Under the pieces are notes generated by a model. That model was not told the origin of the DNA, did no database searches, and saw only the letters and a list, made by a program, of their open reading frames with translations. From Branchipolynoe longqiensis (Eukaryota > Annelida > Polychaeta > Phyllodocida > Polynoidae): a stretch of DNA of 64,000 nucleotides. The stretch lies in the NCBI GenBank assembly GCA_030323885.1, contig CM059193.1, positions 58,920,042-58,984,041 on the forward strand, read 5' to 3'. Positions 1-9,721 of the stretch are shown one piece after another. The position numbers and the translations under genes are program-made. Numbering within the stretch: position 1 is the first letter of the stretch; each line of letters opens with the position of its first letter.

Positions 1-215
1 TTCAGATGCAAAACCATGTAAACGCCAATCCAAAAATGCAGTTTAAATATAGTTTTACCTGAAAATTATTTTCATTCTCACTAATTCCACTTTTCATATG
101 ATCACATGGTTATGGAGCAATGAACAAAAGAGTAGGAATATAAAAAAAAAAGTTGTTCAAGGTTTGATTCCAATGTTTACCTCCATTTTTGGATTGGCGT
201 TTACGCGTGTGTGAC
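1..215. mobile_element. MITE, cut by window start
   Basis: Inverted ends pair GTAAACGCCAATCC near the left with GGATTGGCGTTTAC near 193-206. A second copy in opposite orientation lies at 36,528-36,770, and the two share most of their interior. The left terminus may lie outside the window. No coding capacity is seen, so this is a non-autonomous DNA transposon of unknown superfamily. Confidence 0.75.
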
Positions 216-1004
216 GCAAGGGGGCGCCCGCCTGAGAATTTACCTGACAGCTGGGAGGTGGGGGGCACTCCACCAATGCACACAGAGGAAATATAGGATG
301 TATATGTTACCCTTGCATTTATGTGTATTGTAATGGATTATAATAATATAAAGAATGAAGCTGAATCCAAGGTTAATTATTATTATTATTGTAATTGTAC
401 TTTCGATATCTAGTATTAAGAGTCGCGCACCTACCTTGTTATGCAAGCGAGTATGGGGCGCAACCTCTGTCGCGCGGAAATATCACTAAAATGGACTCAC
501 TTCGACTACTTTTTTCCTTTTTTAGGTGGGGCATATTTAGTTTCCGCCAGAGATAAAAAATAAATGAACTCAGCCCAACCCTGTTTCTTGTCTATCCTTA
601 TGTTGCCGTAGTGGCTTATACTCGTATAATGCATTATAAATCACACACACATGCATCTGGTCTGCGTCTGTATGCGTATACACATAACATAGCAACTGTG
701 CCCTTTTGGAGATTTGGAAATGGCCACCCTGGTGAGACCTGATGTGTTTTGGTGTGGACGAGAACATACACAGTTATTAGAAGCTTTTCTGCCAAAAAGC
801 CTATAATATTCTCGCAGGTAAGCTAAGCTATTTACTGTGATTATAAATATCTAATAATATATTATATATACACATACACTCGCTATCTTCTCATCAAAAC
901 CATGTCTCGCCTAACTGCCTCAGCCACTTGAACATCCGCTTCGACTTGAATTTGAATTTGAATTTCATTATACCATAAAATATTGTCATGGGGTTTGATG
1001 AAAA
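216..1004. other. Unassigned non-coding stretch
   Basis: No exon, RNA gene or recognisable repeat was found. It holds a short TAT triplet run near 374-392 and AT-rich sequence near 840-880. Short open frames here have no similarity I recognise. Confidence 0.5.
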
Positions 1005-1215
1005 TGGGAAATATTGCGCCGAGAGCGGGATCCGAACACACACCTCTTTGCATTCCGGGCCAGTCTGCTAACCATTACACCACCTAGGCTCCCTGGTGTC
1101 ACCACACCACCCACACCTACCTGTCTACGTGGCTCCTTGCCCGAGGGGTCAGTGCAGACTATTACAATATGGCAGGGCGTTTTCGGTTGGCATCCCCCAA
1201 GGAAATAATCTTTTT
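1005..1215 (-). mobile_element. tRNA-derived SINE, type C
   Basis: On the minus strand the head reads like a tRNA: TAGGTGGTGTAATGGTTAGC resembles an A box and TGTTCGGATCCCG a B box. A diverged second copy lies at 21,305-21,480 with the same downstream motif (plus strand CCTTGCCCGAGRGGTCAGTG). Confidence 0.7.
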
Positions 1216-1379
1216 GCCTGTACACCCAAGTGCGTCTCTCTAAACTAAGATTACTTAAAGTCGCCAGCTATCCGCCGCGTGGAAAACAAACGAACTCGGA
1301 ATAGTTCAGATTTGTGCCACAGGGTGGCCTAATGTGCCAGCGGCGAAGGCGATTTGTATATTAGATATTGAGAAATAGT

Positions 1380-1600
1380 GGTGCTCACCGGCAACAGGCT
1401 CAGGGGGATCTGCTGAGCCTGTTACCGGCGAGCGGCATTAATATCACGTCGGTTTTTGGTTTAATTTGACCAAATTTCGGCGGCGGCGTTAATATCGCTT
1501 CGAGTTTGTGGTTAATTTGACCAAATTTGACTTTTTGAGCATGTAATTCTGTTAAATATGAGAGCTTTGAATAGATTTGGGTCTAATATATTGCCGCCGA
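1380..1600. mobile_element. Partial fold-back element (CGTGTTTACACGG family interior)
   Basis: It contains a near-perfect hairpin, CTCACCGGCAACAGGCTCAG against its complement, at 1,384-1,432. The following sequence (TGTAATTCTGTTAAATATGA) matches the interior of the complete family member at 40,181-40,743. The end near 1,600 runs into the next MITE. Confidence 0.6.
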
Positions 1601-1629
1601 TATCGAGAACCAGCAACTCTTGTTACTGT

Positions 1630-1953
1630 GGCCGTAATCGATTCACCCGAGTCGTCAGAATTTCAAATCGAAAACTGCGAGTAGAGTCAACAAATACAGC
1701 TACCAGTACCAGTCATACATGTTTTTTTAAAAGAATAACTTAGATTAATGAAATGGAAACATAGCTAAACTAGGCCATCATAAAATACTTCGAATCCTAT
1801 GTTGCTGTAGTTTTATCGGTTATTAAAAAATAAAATAATTCTGTCCACCCGAGCACGGAGAAGCGTATTCGATTATTCGACCCAAGTCTGTAGGATGTGC
1901 ACATGCGCCAAAAAGTGGCTCGGGTGACCCGAGTTGATTAATCGATTACGCCC
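1630..1953. mobile_element. MITE, GGCCGTAATCGATT ends
   Basis: The left end GGCCGTAATCGATT pairs with AATCGATTACGCCC at the right. Both ends continue into CACCCGAG-type sequence. A fuller copy in the other orientation is at 45,086-45,548. Non-autonomous; superfamily not identified. Confidence 0.75.
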
Positions 1954-1954
1954 C

Positions 1955-2290
1955 GTCGGCGATCAGCGCTATTTGACAATATCGCCGCCAATTCAGCGAT
2001 AGCGGCGATTCGTTTAGTTTACATTCGTCGATTCAACAATATTAATATCTCCGCCTATGCGGCGGTCGCGTTAATATCGGTTCGATTTTAGGGTTAATTT
2101 CATGAAATTTCACTTATTGCGTATGTAATTCTGTTAAATATGATAGCATTTAATAGATTTGGCTCTAGTATATGGACACAGATGCGGCGGCGGCGATATT
2201 GTCAAATAGCAGTGCTCGCCGGTAACAGGCTCAGCAAATCCTTCTGATCCTGTTGCCGGCGAGCACCGCAATTTCAGCCAATCACAGTAG
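1955..2290. mobile_element. Partial fold-back element
   Basis: Same family as 1,380-1,600: the motifs GCGTTAATATCG, TGTAATTCTGTTAAATATGA and the GCTCGCCGGTAACAGGCTCAG hairpin (2,216-2,267) recur. It probably forms one old element with 1,380-1,600, split by the 1,630-1,953 MITE. Confidence 0.6.
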
Positions 2291-2842
2291 CAGCTTTTCC
2301 ATTGCAAATGGCCGCCACCTATGGGGGTGGCCATTTTGGAGACAACAAACTGCCTTTGCAGTTCAGACTAGCATGGCCCTGGTCCCCTACTCTCCCCACC
2401 CATACTTGGTTCATTTAAACATAAAAAGTAAACAAGGTTGTGCTTGGAGAGCATTTGTCGGAGTACGCTCAATGTCCCAGCGAGCTATAGCTGGTCCCTT
2501 TAAGCTCGCAGTTATCTCTCCAAGGAGCATACCACGTGTCTGATACCGGCTGAACCACGTGATTGGTGTCACGTGGACCATGCAGCCTAATTTCCATGGC
2601 TGGGCAATCTAAACTCGGTCTGTGCATCGCAGGCTTGCCCTTCGTTGGCTGGCTTTGCACAAACACCTTTCATATATAAATATATATGTATATATATATA
2701 TATAGTACAGGTGTGTATGGGATTTCCGGCAGCAAGCGAATGAGCAGCCGGTGGAATCAGTGGGGTATTTATCACAGGTAGGTAGGCTGGTGGAATAGCC
2801 AAACCCCTCCCGTTATGGAGACATAAGGGGCTCGTCGAGATA
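2291..2842. other. Unassigned, with AT microsatellite
   Basis: A TA-rich microsatellite lies at about 2,672-2,704. The rest shows no supported gene; open frames on both strands are short and overlap each other. Confidence 0.45.
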
Positions 2843-2932
2843 CGTTAAAGTTGCATGGTCCGATGGCACTTGAATTTTTGTCTTATTTTTTAGATAAATA
2901 TATAAAATTGATCATTACAAGCTAGGCATATG
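2843..2932 (+). mobile_element. M1 fragment
   Basis: Begins TTAAAGTTGCATGGTCCGATG and continues for about 90 bases of the M1 left half before similarity ends. Confidence 0.65.
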
Positions 2933-2934
2933 CT

Positions 2935-3160
2935 GCAGCACGCGTGAGGGTCATTCCCACACGTTGCACCAAACTGGTGCGTTGTTGTTTTATGTCCTAG
3001 CAACATCTAAGGTCATATCAGGACAGCGCGCCAAACCTTTTTTTTTTTTTCCTCACACGTCGAAATACGTTACCACAACGTCGGCCGCACGCTACCAATA
3101 CGTTGCGCTGACGCCGAAAAGTTTGACGTTTCTCGACGATTAAAAGTGATTTTGCGCTTT
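2935..3160. mobile_element. Partial GTCACA-group MITE with SINE tail inside
   Basis: Sequence around GTCGGCCGCACGCTACCAATA and GGCGTCAGCGCAAC-type motifs matches the reverse complement of the complete element at 41,144-41,666. An internal segment (2,983-3,030) is the 3' tail of SINE-1, bounded by the same junctions as in the 41-kb copy. Confidence 0.7.
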
Positions 3161-3464
3161 GGTGGCACGACAGCGAGATACATCGTAGTGTGACAGGGCT
3201 ATTACGGGGATTTCGTGAGGGTTGGCAACACTGAGGACGTCTGGCCACCATAGGTATCGCAAGAACAGGTACCAGGGACCAATGAGGACGCGTGTTACAT
3301 TTATCTCCAGCTTGGCTTCCAACAGACGCAGGGGTCACATGACCAATGCCAATTAGTTTACCACAAACCGTGCAGTCATGTGATCACACACAGTTCACTT
3401 ACCACATATTCAGGAGCCACCTATGGCAGCTCCCTGGCTGTCGGTTTACCACAGACTACATGGT
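3161..3464. other. Unassigned
   Basis: No gene or clear repeat is seen. It may hold remnants of the SINE whose body follows. Confidence 0.4.
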
Positions 3465-3465
3465 T

Positions 3466-3680
3466 ACAGTTGGCTGGTTGTTGGAGTTTTACACCCTTGC
3501 AACATCTAAGGTTATATCAGGACGGGTACCGACTTGTGACAGTGCGCACTCATGGCAACTTTGTAGTGCTGCCCAACTGGGAAATCAGGCCGCTGGCACC
3601 ATGAACAGATATCCCACTCAGCTGACATTATCCTGGCACTGAGCTAACCAGTCCTTGCCCTATCCTATTAATGTCGAGCA
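3466..3680 (-). mobile_element. SINE-1, 5'-truncated
   Basis: Reads as the complement of the SINE-1 body: GTTGTTGGAGTTTTAC tail side, then CATATCAGGACGGGTACC-like and CCAGTCCTTGCCCTATCC segments. The tRNA head is absent. Confidence 0.8.
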
Positions 3681-3794
3681 TTTAAGTTTTTAAATTAAAT
3701 CTTTTTAATATTTTTTTTTAATGTTCTTTGGTGGAGAGAGGGTGGGGGAGGCGGCTTTACTTCTCAGCAAGGATACATCAGAATAAACAACAAC

Positions 3795-4155
3795 TTCGGA
3801 AAGTGCGTACCCGTGGTAACTTCATAGTGCAGCCTTACTGGGATACCATGACCCGGGCACCATAACCCAATATCACTGCTATTACCTACAGCTTTTGTCC
3901 AAAGATTTGCCTGTCTTTTGACAAAAACCTGACCGTCCTTTGACAAAAACTGTACCTCTTTGACACGTGGTAGTTTCTAGGGGGAAAAATCCCAGACCAA
4001 CAGAATATATTCGACTCACTTTTCTCCGTGAATATAGCCTTGGCTACTGACATTGGGTAACATATACATCAATCAATCAAATACAATACCCGACTCACTC
4101 ACATTATCCCGGCACTGAGTGGGTGCACTTGCCCGATGCTAGTAATGCTGAACAC
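3795..4155 (-). mobile_element. Two SINE-1 fragments
   Basis: 3,798-3,885 and 4,075-4,155 match separate pieces of the SINE-1 body (the GTGCGTACCCGTGGTAACTT region and the CACTCACATTATCC...TAATGCTGA region). The sequence between them is unassigned. Confidence 0.55.
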
Positions 4156-4239
4156 AAAGTAAGGTAGTAACAATTATTTAAAGTTGCATAGTCCGATGAA
4201 AGCATCAAATTTTCAAAAGCAAAACGCTTATCTACATTT

Positions 4240-4740
4240 GAACCTCATCATCATCATGCTGTCGGTCGCGATGCGACAAAGACTGCTTTCATTACTTGAC
4301 TGCCGCTCTCCATTTAGCTCTCTGCTGTGCGAGTTGCGTCCATGAGTTGGTCTTAATGTCTCTCAGCTTCAGGTTTCTCTTGATGGTATCATTTCATGAA
4401 AGCTGCCTGCAAAAGTGTTGAAGTGCTGCTGGCTTTGCAAGTTACCAGCGGCACTCTCTCAGGGAGCAAATAGAAGTTTCACACCGGCAAGAACATGTCA
4501 AGACAGGCGCAAAACTATTTGTCCCTGCAGTGGCTGGTTGGGAAATGCTGGGAGTTCCATGCATCAACCGCCCTTAATGCCACAGTGACATGGTTTTCTG
4601 TTTAGGGTTTGCTCCCTTAGCCTTCGGTTCTGTCAAGAACCTGTACCACAAGGCAGTGGTTTACAACTCTGCGCCCCCATGGGCGTCAAACTCCCTGAGG
4701 TATTGCTATACCTGCAATACCTGCATACCTGCATTTGAAC
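4240..4740 (-). mobile_element. LINE-tailed insertion with (ATG)n 3' end
   Basis: On the minus strand the last part (4,292-4,396) translates to a typical LINE ORF2 carboxy-terminus, with the run WTQLAQQRAKWRAAVK and then a stop. A short spacer and GATGATGATGA tail follow. The upstream 340 bases have no LINE coding match I can see, so the unit may be a chimera or a SINE with a LINE-derived 3' end. It is flanked by the 11-bp duplication CATTTGAACCT. Confidence 0.7.
4292..4396 (-). pseudogene. LINE ORF2 C-terminal remnant
   Basis: About 33 codons of an endonuclease/reverse-transcriptase C-terminus (basic, Trp-containing: KRNLK, SWTQL, KWRAAVK, stop). It is far too short to function and is recognised only by family pattern. 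Confidence 0.65.
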
Positions 4741-5034
4741 CTACATGACACATATCCAACTTACACATTGATTATACTTCTTAAGTATTTATTTGCTACA
4801 CAGAAGGGGATACTAAATCCATTTAATAGAACCAATTATTGCTGAAGCCAATGGGATCAGAGTTTTGTCAAGGATGCCAAAACTATTTTGGCATATTTAC
4901 ACTTCCAATATGTCATAAGTTAGTAATTTAGCAACACTACTTCAAACTAAATTAAGATAGACTACAACAATCAATCTAATATATTTATCTCAGAAAATGT
5001 TAGAAACTCAAGACCATCGGACTGTGCAACATTA

Positions 5035-5454
5035 AGTGCCTGTCACACTATGCCGGATTGAGCAATGGACAGAATTGTCTAATCCGGTGGTGTTCGGGCG
5101 TGATAAGTATCAAAATGTATTAAAATGTGTCAAAATGTTGCGATATGGGGACAACGGCTGCTGTGGACGAACGGACATGAAACGATCATGAAACGGACAT
5201 GAAACGGACATGAACGGATAGCCAACAGACGGTAAGCGGACTAAACAGACTCAAACTGGACAAGAACCATAGACGTCAATCCGGTAGCATCCATTCCAAG
5301 TTTTGTGCATGTTCAAAACTTGTAACGGATCGGGCCAGATATCAACGGATATGCAATGGATAGGCAATGGACACAAACCGGACATTGCTGGATATCAATG
5401 GACTGTGTTCGGTTTCTTTCCATTTCCCCAATCTGGTGATGTGTGACAGAGCCT
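5035..5454. mobile_element. GTCACA-group MITE, CCGGA interior
   Basis: Ends AGTGCCTGTCACAC and GTGTGACAGAGCCT, flanked by TTA on both sides (5,032-5,034 and 5,455-5,457). The interior is a degenerate array of CGGACATGAAACGGACATGA-like words and the mirror-like GTTTTGTGCATGTTCAAAAC core. Related copies: 42,746-43,182 and 48,760-49,083. Confidence 0.8.
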
Positions 5455-5479
5455 TTAGCCATAACTTATTTCGCAATAA

Positions 5480-5955
5480 GTCTTTTGGTTTGACTCAGCT
5501 TTGACTCGCCGACCCTACTGGGCCATCCTGTCTGGTTACCAATATGGAGCTGGGACCTGGCGTGTGAGTGCACCGGCTGGTTGGGTAGTAGCCTACTTTC
5601 AGGCATAGGTGTGTTTAGCTGTCGTTGTGGTTTTCTTTTCTTTGTTGGGGTTTTACATCGGCGCAACATCCAAGGTCACATCAGGACGGGTACTGACTTG
5701 TAACAATGCCCACTCATGGCAACTTTATAGTGCTGCCCCACTGGGAGACCAGGCTGCTGTCACCAAGACACACACTCCCACTCAGTCACATTATCCTGAC
5801 ACTGAGCCAACCAGTCCTTGCCCCAACCTAATAATACTGAGCGCCAGGCTACGTAACGACAAGTATAAATTTGGTAAGTCATTGGTTTGACTCGGCCTTC
5901 CACATGTGAAGGCTGCGCTCTTACAAATTCGGCCACCCGCATCCGGTCTGCGTGT
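5480..5955 (-). mobile_element. SINE-1 copies
   Basis: 5,480-5,550 is a lone head/junction fragment. 5,640-5,955 is a nearly full SINE-1 read on the minus strand, from the GTTTTACATCGGCGCAACAT tail side through CCAGTCCTTGCCCC to a degenerate tRNA-like head at 5,895-5,955. Confidence 0.8.
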
Positions 5956-6225
5956 GTTTAGCAAAGTGTCACCAGGAGGCACGGTTCAGCGGGTTGATTT
6001 GGTGCGGTGTAGTAGAAATCCATTGGAGACTTCTCTCATACAAATGCTGATGTCACTTGTCCAGACAGTCTGGGATTTCGTCACGGCTTTGCCTGTTAAC
6101 CACTAACAGAAAAGGCGGTGAAGCGCCCAGCTATGCTCTAGCTCCACCATCATGTATTGAAACCTTGTGTGGCACTCACCATTACTAGGATAGTGATCAA
6201 GGAGCAATGGAAGGAGGAAGACTAA
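5956..6225. other. Unassigned
   Basis: No feature supported. A stretch near 6,180-6,222 resembles a SINE/Meta tail (AGCAATGGAAGGAGGAAGAC). Confidence 0.4.
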
Positions 6226-6328
6226 AGGCCTGGTCACATACATGTTAGTGGACCTAGTTGAACGTAGTGGAGGCTAACATAGTTGAACATAGTTGAACAT
6301 ACCAGCATTCATACTTCTCAATCATGCT

Positions 6329-7109
6329 CAATCAATCAATGGGTGCCGTCTTCTCGAAGAAGGTTGGCTGCAATGGACCTCCATCTCTTCCTGCCATTCG
6401 TTCCTCTCACGCATTCCGCATAGCTCATTGCTGTCCACTCAGTGATGTTGTCCATCCATGTTGTTCTCCTTCTCCCTCTTGGTCTTTTCCCTTCTATCTT
6501 CCCTTCCAGTATTCTTCCCTGTGATTCCTGGTGTCGTATCATGTGGCCAAAGTATTTAATTTTTCTGTTTTTGATCGTTTGTATTATCTGTCTCTTTATT
6601 TTCATTCTTGTTAGGACCTCCACGTTGCTTATCATTGCTGTCCATGGAACTTTTAACATTCTTCTGTATTGCCACATTTCAAATGCCTCGAGCTTTGTTG
6701 TTATTGCTTTCTTCAAAGTCCATGTCTCACAGCAATATAAAAGTGTAGACCACACATAGCATTTTAGCAGTCGGAGTCTTGTTTTTATATTTATGTCTCT
6801 AGATGTTAGTACTTTCTGCATCTTTAGAAATGTTGTTTTGGCAATGTTTATTCTCCGTTTAATCTCTCTTTCACATCCACCATCACTAGTTATTAAATGG
6901 CCCAGATACACAAATGACTCTACCTGCTCCAAGATTACACCATTAACTTTTATCTCTGCTCTTGGTTTGTATTCCTTTCTGCTGACAACCATGGATTTTG
7001 TCTTCTTTACATTCATTTTGAGGCCACATCTCTAACTTTTTTCTTTTACTTCATCCACTATATCTTGTAGTCGATTTGACGTTAAGGCTAGCAGTGCCAA
7101 ACATTCAAA
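6329..7109 (-). mobile_element. 5'-truncated LINE insertion with target duplication
   Basis: An 11-bp direct repeat, TCAATCATGCT, flanks the insert at 6,318-6,328 and 7,110-7,120. The minus-strand 3' end carries an ATTG repeat tail (plus strand 6,329-6,340). The insert begins inside the reverse-transcriptase gene just after the expected catalytic ADD region (CLALLAL is readable) and runs to the ORF end, which is the pattern of target-primed insertion that stopped early. Confidence 0.9.
6336..7016 (-). pseudogene. LINE reverse transcriptase C-terminal part
   Basis: The 226-residue open frame has the family words YLGHLITSDGGCEREIKRRI, LKCYVWSTLLYCCETWTL, FEMWQYRRMLKVPW, KIKYFGHMIRH and GKRPRGRRRTTWMDNI. 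These are the thumb and C-terminal region of RTE/CR1-like LINE polymerases. The reading frame continues upstream (CGLK before the first Met) but is broken by a TAG between LRDEVKEKS-like and RCGLK sequence, so this copy is dead. The exact LINE clade is uncertain. Confidence 0.88.
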
Positions 7110-7316
7110 TCAATCATGCTAACTTGGTAATAACGTGAGTTCCAATTTAATCTTAGGACATGTTCAAAAGAGCGCTACATTAGAGGCTGAATTTGCATCC
7201 ATGATGTTAACATACTCTAGCATACTCTAGCATGCTCTAGTGGACATAGGTGAACATAGTGGAGGCTAACGTAGTTCAACATAGTTGAACATAGTTGAAC
7301 CTACCGGCATCCATAC

Positions 7317-7530
7317 CATAATGTATTTATCCGTACCGTAACATATTTATCCATACCGTAACATATTTATCCATACTGTAACATAGTTATCCATACCGTA
7401 ACATATTTATCCATACCGTAACATATTTATCCATACCGTAACATATTTATCCATACCGTAACATATTTATCCATACCGTAACATATTTATCCATACCGTA
7501 ACATATTTATCCATACCAAAACCTGCCATA
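7317..7530. repeat. 20-bp tandem repeat
   Basis: About ten copies of ATCCATACCGTAACATATTT lie inside the surrounding MITE. Identity is high except at the edges. No spacers differ between units, so it is not CRISPR-like. Confidence 0.9.
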
Positions 7531-7687
7531 CCTTAACGTATTTCAATGTAGTTTAACATACTTACACCACGTTTGACCCACGTTAGCCTCTACTACGTTC
7601 ACATACGTTCAACTACAGCCACTAAAGTGTATGTGACCGGGCATGAGTGTCCACGATTGAAGTTTCTCCTACCCAATCAATGAAACC

Positions 7688-7760
7688 AAACAGGATTGCA
7701 GAATGAGGTGAACGTCCGTCTGCCATTTTAATAGGTCGTGGGATTCAAATCCCCAGGTTT
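7688..7760 (+). mobile_element. SINE-1 head fragment
   Basis: A tRNA-like head (GAACGTCCGTCTGCC, GGTCGTGGGATTCAAATCCC) without its body. It is directly followed by an M1 copy. Confidence 0.6.
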
Positions 7761-7762
7761 GG

Positions 7763-8117
7763 TGGCATAGCCCGATGGTTTTGAGTTTCTGTAATTTTCT
7801 GAGATTAATATATTAAATCGATTTTTATAATCGACCTTACTTTAGGTTGAAGTAACTTTCATTTTAAATGATTAACCTTTGAGATATTTGAGTTGTAGGT
7901 CCTAAGCATGCCAAATTAATTTTTGCAAGCACGCCAAAACTCTCATGCCATTCGGCTTCTGTGGGAACAGGATCTATTAAATTGACTCAGTGTCCCCTTC
8001 TATGTGGCGACAAATTCTTAATAAGTGCATCAGTATCCAAGTTAGATATGTGAAATCACATCTAGATAATCGCTTTGGTTTTGAAAATTTGATGCTTTTA
8101 TCGGACTATGCAGCTTT
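7763..8117 (+). mobile_element. M1 copy
   Basis: Full-length M1 from CATAGCCCGATGG to GACTATGCAGCTTTAAG. It carries the internal diagnostic words TTTGAAGTAACTTTTATT and TGCTTAATAAGTGCATCAG with few changes. It separates the SINE head at 7,688 from a SINE body at 8,118, which suggests insertion into a SINE-1. Confidence 0.9.
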
Positions 8118-8256
8118 AAGAATTGATACTTGTCGCTACCTAGCTTGGCGTTTGGTATTATATTAGTAGGATAGGGCAAGGAAAAGTGGAATGAGGAAGA
8201 CCAATTGTCTGCGATTGAAATTTCCTCTGCATAATCAACTAATGTACCAACAACAA
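8118..8256 (+). mobile_element. Chimeric SINE body and tail
   Basis: TTGATACTTGTCGCTACC through GGATAGGGCAAGGA is SINE-1 body. It then switches to a TGGAATGAGGAAGACCAATT / TTTCCTCTGC tail shared with the Meta-type SINEs. The missing head may be the fragment at 7,688. Confidence 0.7.
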
Positions 8257-8534
8257 CAATCAATATATATATAAATTTGTATAAAGGGGCAGAAATAAAG
8301 TACGATACTTATTATTATGCCATGATGGGGTGGGTGGGTTCCACCATGGGTATTCGTTATGTTATTCGCCGCTGAACGCCAACAGTGGCGCCCCCCCCAC
8401 TGATGTTTTTGCGGGCGGCGGCCATTTTGATTCACTCGCTGCATGTATTTTATTTTTAAACCCACTCTCTAGTTATTGTTCGCTATTTATTATAGTAGAC
8501 CCAATTTATTGATTTATTCATTTTGTTTGGTACA
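8257..8534. other. Unassigned
   Basis: Short AT runs and an imperfect C-run (8,391-8,399). No gene supported. Confidence 0.4.
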
Positions 8535-8742
8535 TTAGTTGTTTAAGCAGGGGGAATTTCAATCACGGACGATTGGTCTTCCTCATTCCACTGCTCCTTG
8601 CCCTATTCTAATAATGCCAAGCACCTACCTAGGAAGCGATAAGTATCAATTTTTAAGTAATTGGTTTGACTCGATAGGATTCAATCCCATGTTCTACCAA
8701 TACAGGAGACGGACACTCTAACTCATTCGGCCATCCCGTCTG
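8535..8742 (-). mobile_element. Chimeric SINE (SINE-1 head, Meta-SINE tail)
   Basis: Minus-strand order: tRNA-like head, the TTAGAGTGTCCGTCTCC region, a short SINE-1 body ending at AGGGCAAGGAGCAG, then the GTGGAATGAGGAAGACCAAT...CTTAAACAACTAATG tail. It is the same architecture as 49,190-49,414. Confidence 0.75.
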
Positions 8743-9168
8743 GTTATATATATGCTGTATAAGCCATTATACGAGTATAATAAGCCGGAAGATTCATCTA
8801 CTCCCCAGCCACTAAGTCATCAGCGTGTCACCTACTCATTAGGTCATCTAGTGCATCATGACCTGAGCACGTGGCACCACCTGCTTGCCCATGCCCCAGC
8901 AGCCGTTGCTCTCATTCGCTGTACCGCTGAAAATATATATAATTTAATAAGCCATGTTCCTATTCCTATTATAAATGCACTTGGCTTGATTGTGAATGTT
9001 GTAGCTGGGTGGTTTCACCGTGTGCTGCTGCATAGTAAACATGCAAACACATTGGTAAGTCCACAAGAAGCTGCTTCTCTCATTGTATATATTCTGTTAG
9101 GGATTGGACACAGTTTGATGAGCACAATAATCAAGCGGACAAGGCGGAGGTGTGTGAGGAGCTGGAGG
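8743..9168 (+). other. Unassigned; one open frame of unknown meaning
   Basis: A 151-codon frame opens at 8,752 and runs into the SINE at 9,170. It has some hydrophobic segments but no family I recognise, and no splice or start context supports it. It is probably chance. Confidence 0.25.
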
Positions 9169-9169
9169 T

Positions 9170-9478
9170 GGTTGGTTGTTGGAGTTTTACGTCCTGGCAA
9201 CATCTAAGGGCATATCAGGATGGGTACCGATTTGTGACAGTGCACACTCATACCGACTTTGGGGGACCAGGCCACCAGCTCCATGACCTGATATCCCACT
9301 CAGTCACATTATCCTGACACTCAGCTAACCAGTCCTTGCCCTATCCTATTAATGTCAAGTGCCAGGCTAGGATGCGACAAGTATCAATTTTATAAGTCAT
9401 TGGTTTGACTCGGCTTGTATTCGAACTCCCAACCTTCTGCACGGGAGTACTGCTCTCTACAGATTGGGCCACCACGTC
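9170..9478 (-). mobile_element. SINE-1 copy
   Basis: Almost full length on the minus strand: tail side GTTGGTTGTTGGAGTTTTAC, body CCAGTCCTTGCCCTATCC, tRNA-like head at 9,400-9,478 with TTCGAACTCCC. A small deletion lies at the ACTCATACCGACTTTGG segment. Confidence 0.85.
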
Positions 9479-9481
9479 CGT

Positions 9482-9509
<28 letters not shown>

Positions 9510-9512
<3 letters not shown>

Positions 9513-9687
9513 TAAAACCTCTCTAAATAGACCGACCTTGGGACCGACTTTATGTGGCCCATTTAGGGACGTGGTCGGTTTAGGGAGTTAGAATACGGTT
9601 AAAATGGTAATTTTGGGACCAAAATAAAGCGATCGATATAGGGGACTGGTCGGTATGTGTAGGTGGTCGGTTAGAGAGGTTTTACTG
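9510..9687. mobile_element. CAGT-group inverted-repeat element
   Basis: Starts CAGTAAAACCTCTCTAAAT and ends GGTTAGAGAGGTTTTACTG, with TA on each side. The interior carries GTGGTCGGTTTAGGGAG in both orientations. TA duplication and CAGT ends fit a pogo/Tc1-mariner-like MITE. It is adjacent to a TA microsatellite (9,481-9,508). Confidence 0.85.
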
Positions 9688-9721
9688 TATATATATAATA
9701 CATTATATAGCACATATATAT

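Larger units (their letters stand above)
4177..5034 (-). mobile_element. M1 copy split by LINE-related insertion
   Basis: 4,177-4,242 and 4,730-5,034 are the two parts of one M1 copy, ending ACCATCGGACTGTGCAAC. The repeated word CATTTGAACCT at the break on both sides looks like the target-site duplication of the insertion between them. Confidence 0.8.
6226..7642. mobile_element. GTCACA-group MITE interrupted by LINE
   Basis: Left end AGGCCTGGTCACATACATG, right end TGTATGTGACCGGGC. The interior is built of degenerate AACATAGTTGAACATAG repeats and a 20-bp tandem array. A LINE (6,329-7,109) has inserted near the left end. A sister copy without the LINE is at 12,076-12,670. Confidence 0.8.

Noticed and set aside
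7317..7530. CRISPR-like array
   Set aside because: Units are contiguous without variable spacers, and the sequence is an animal genome.
8752..9207. 151-codon frame
   Set aside because: It ends within a SINE and shows no known domain; listed only as unassigned.
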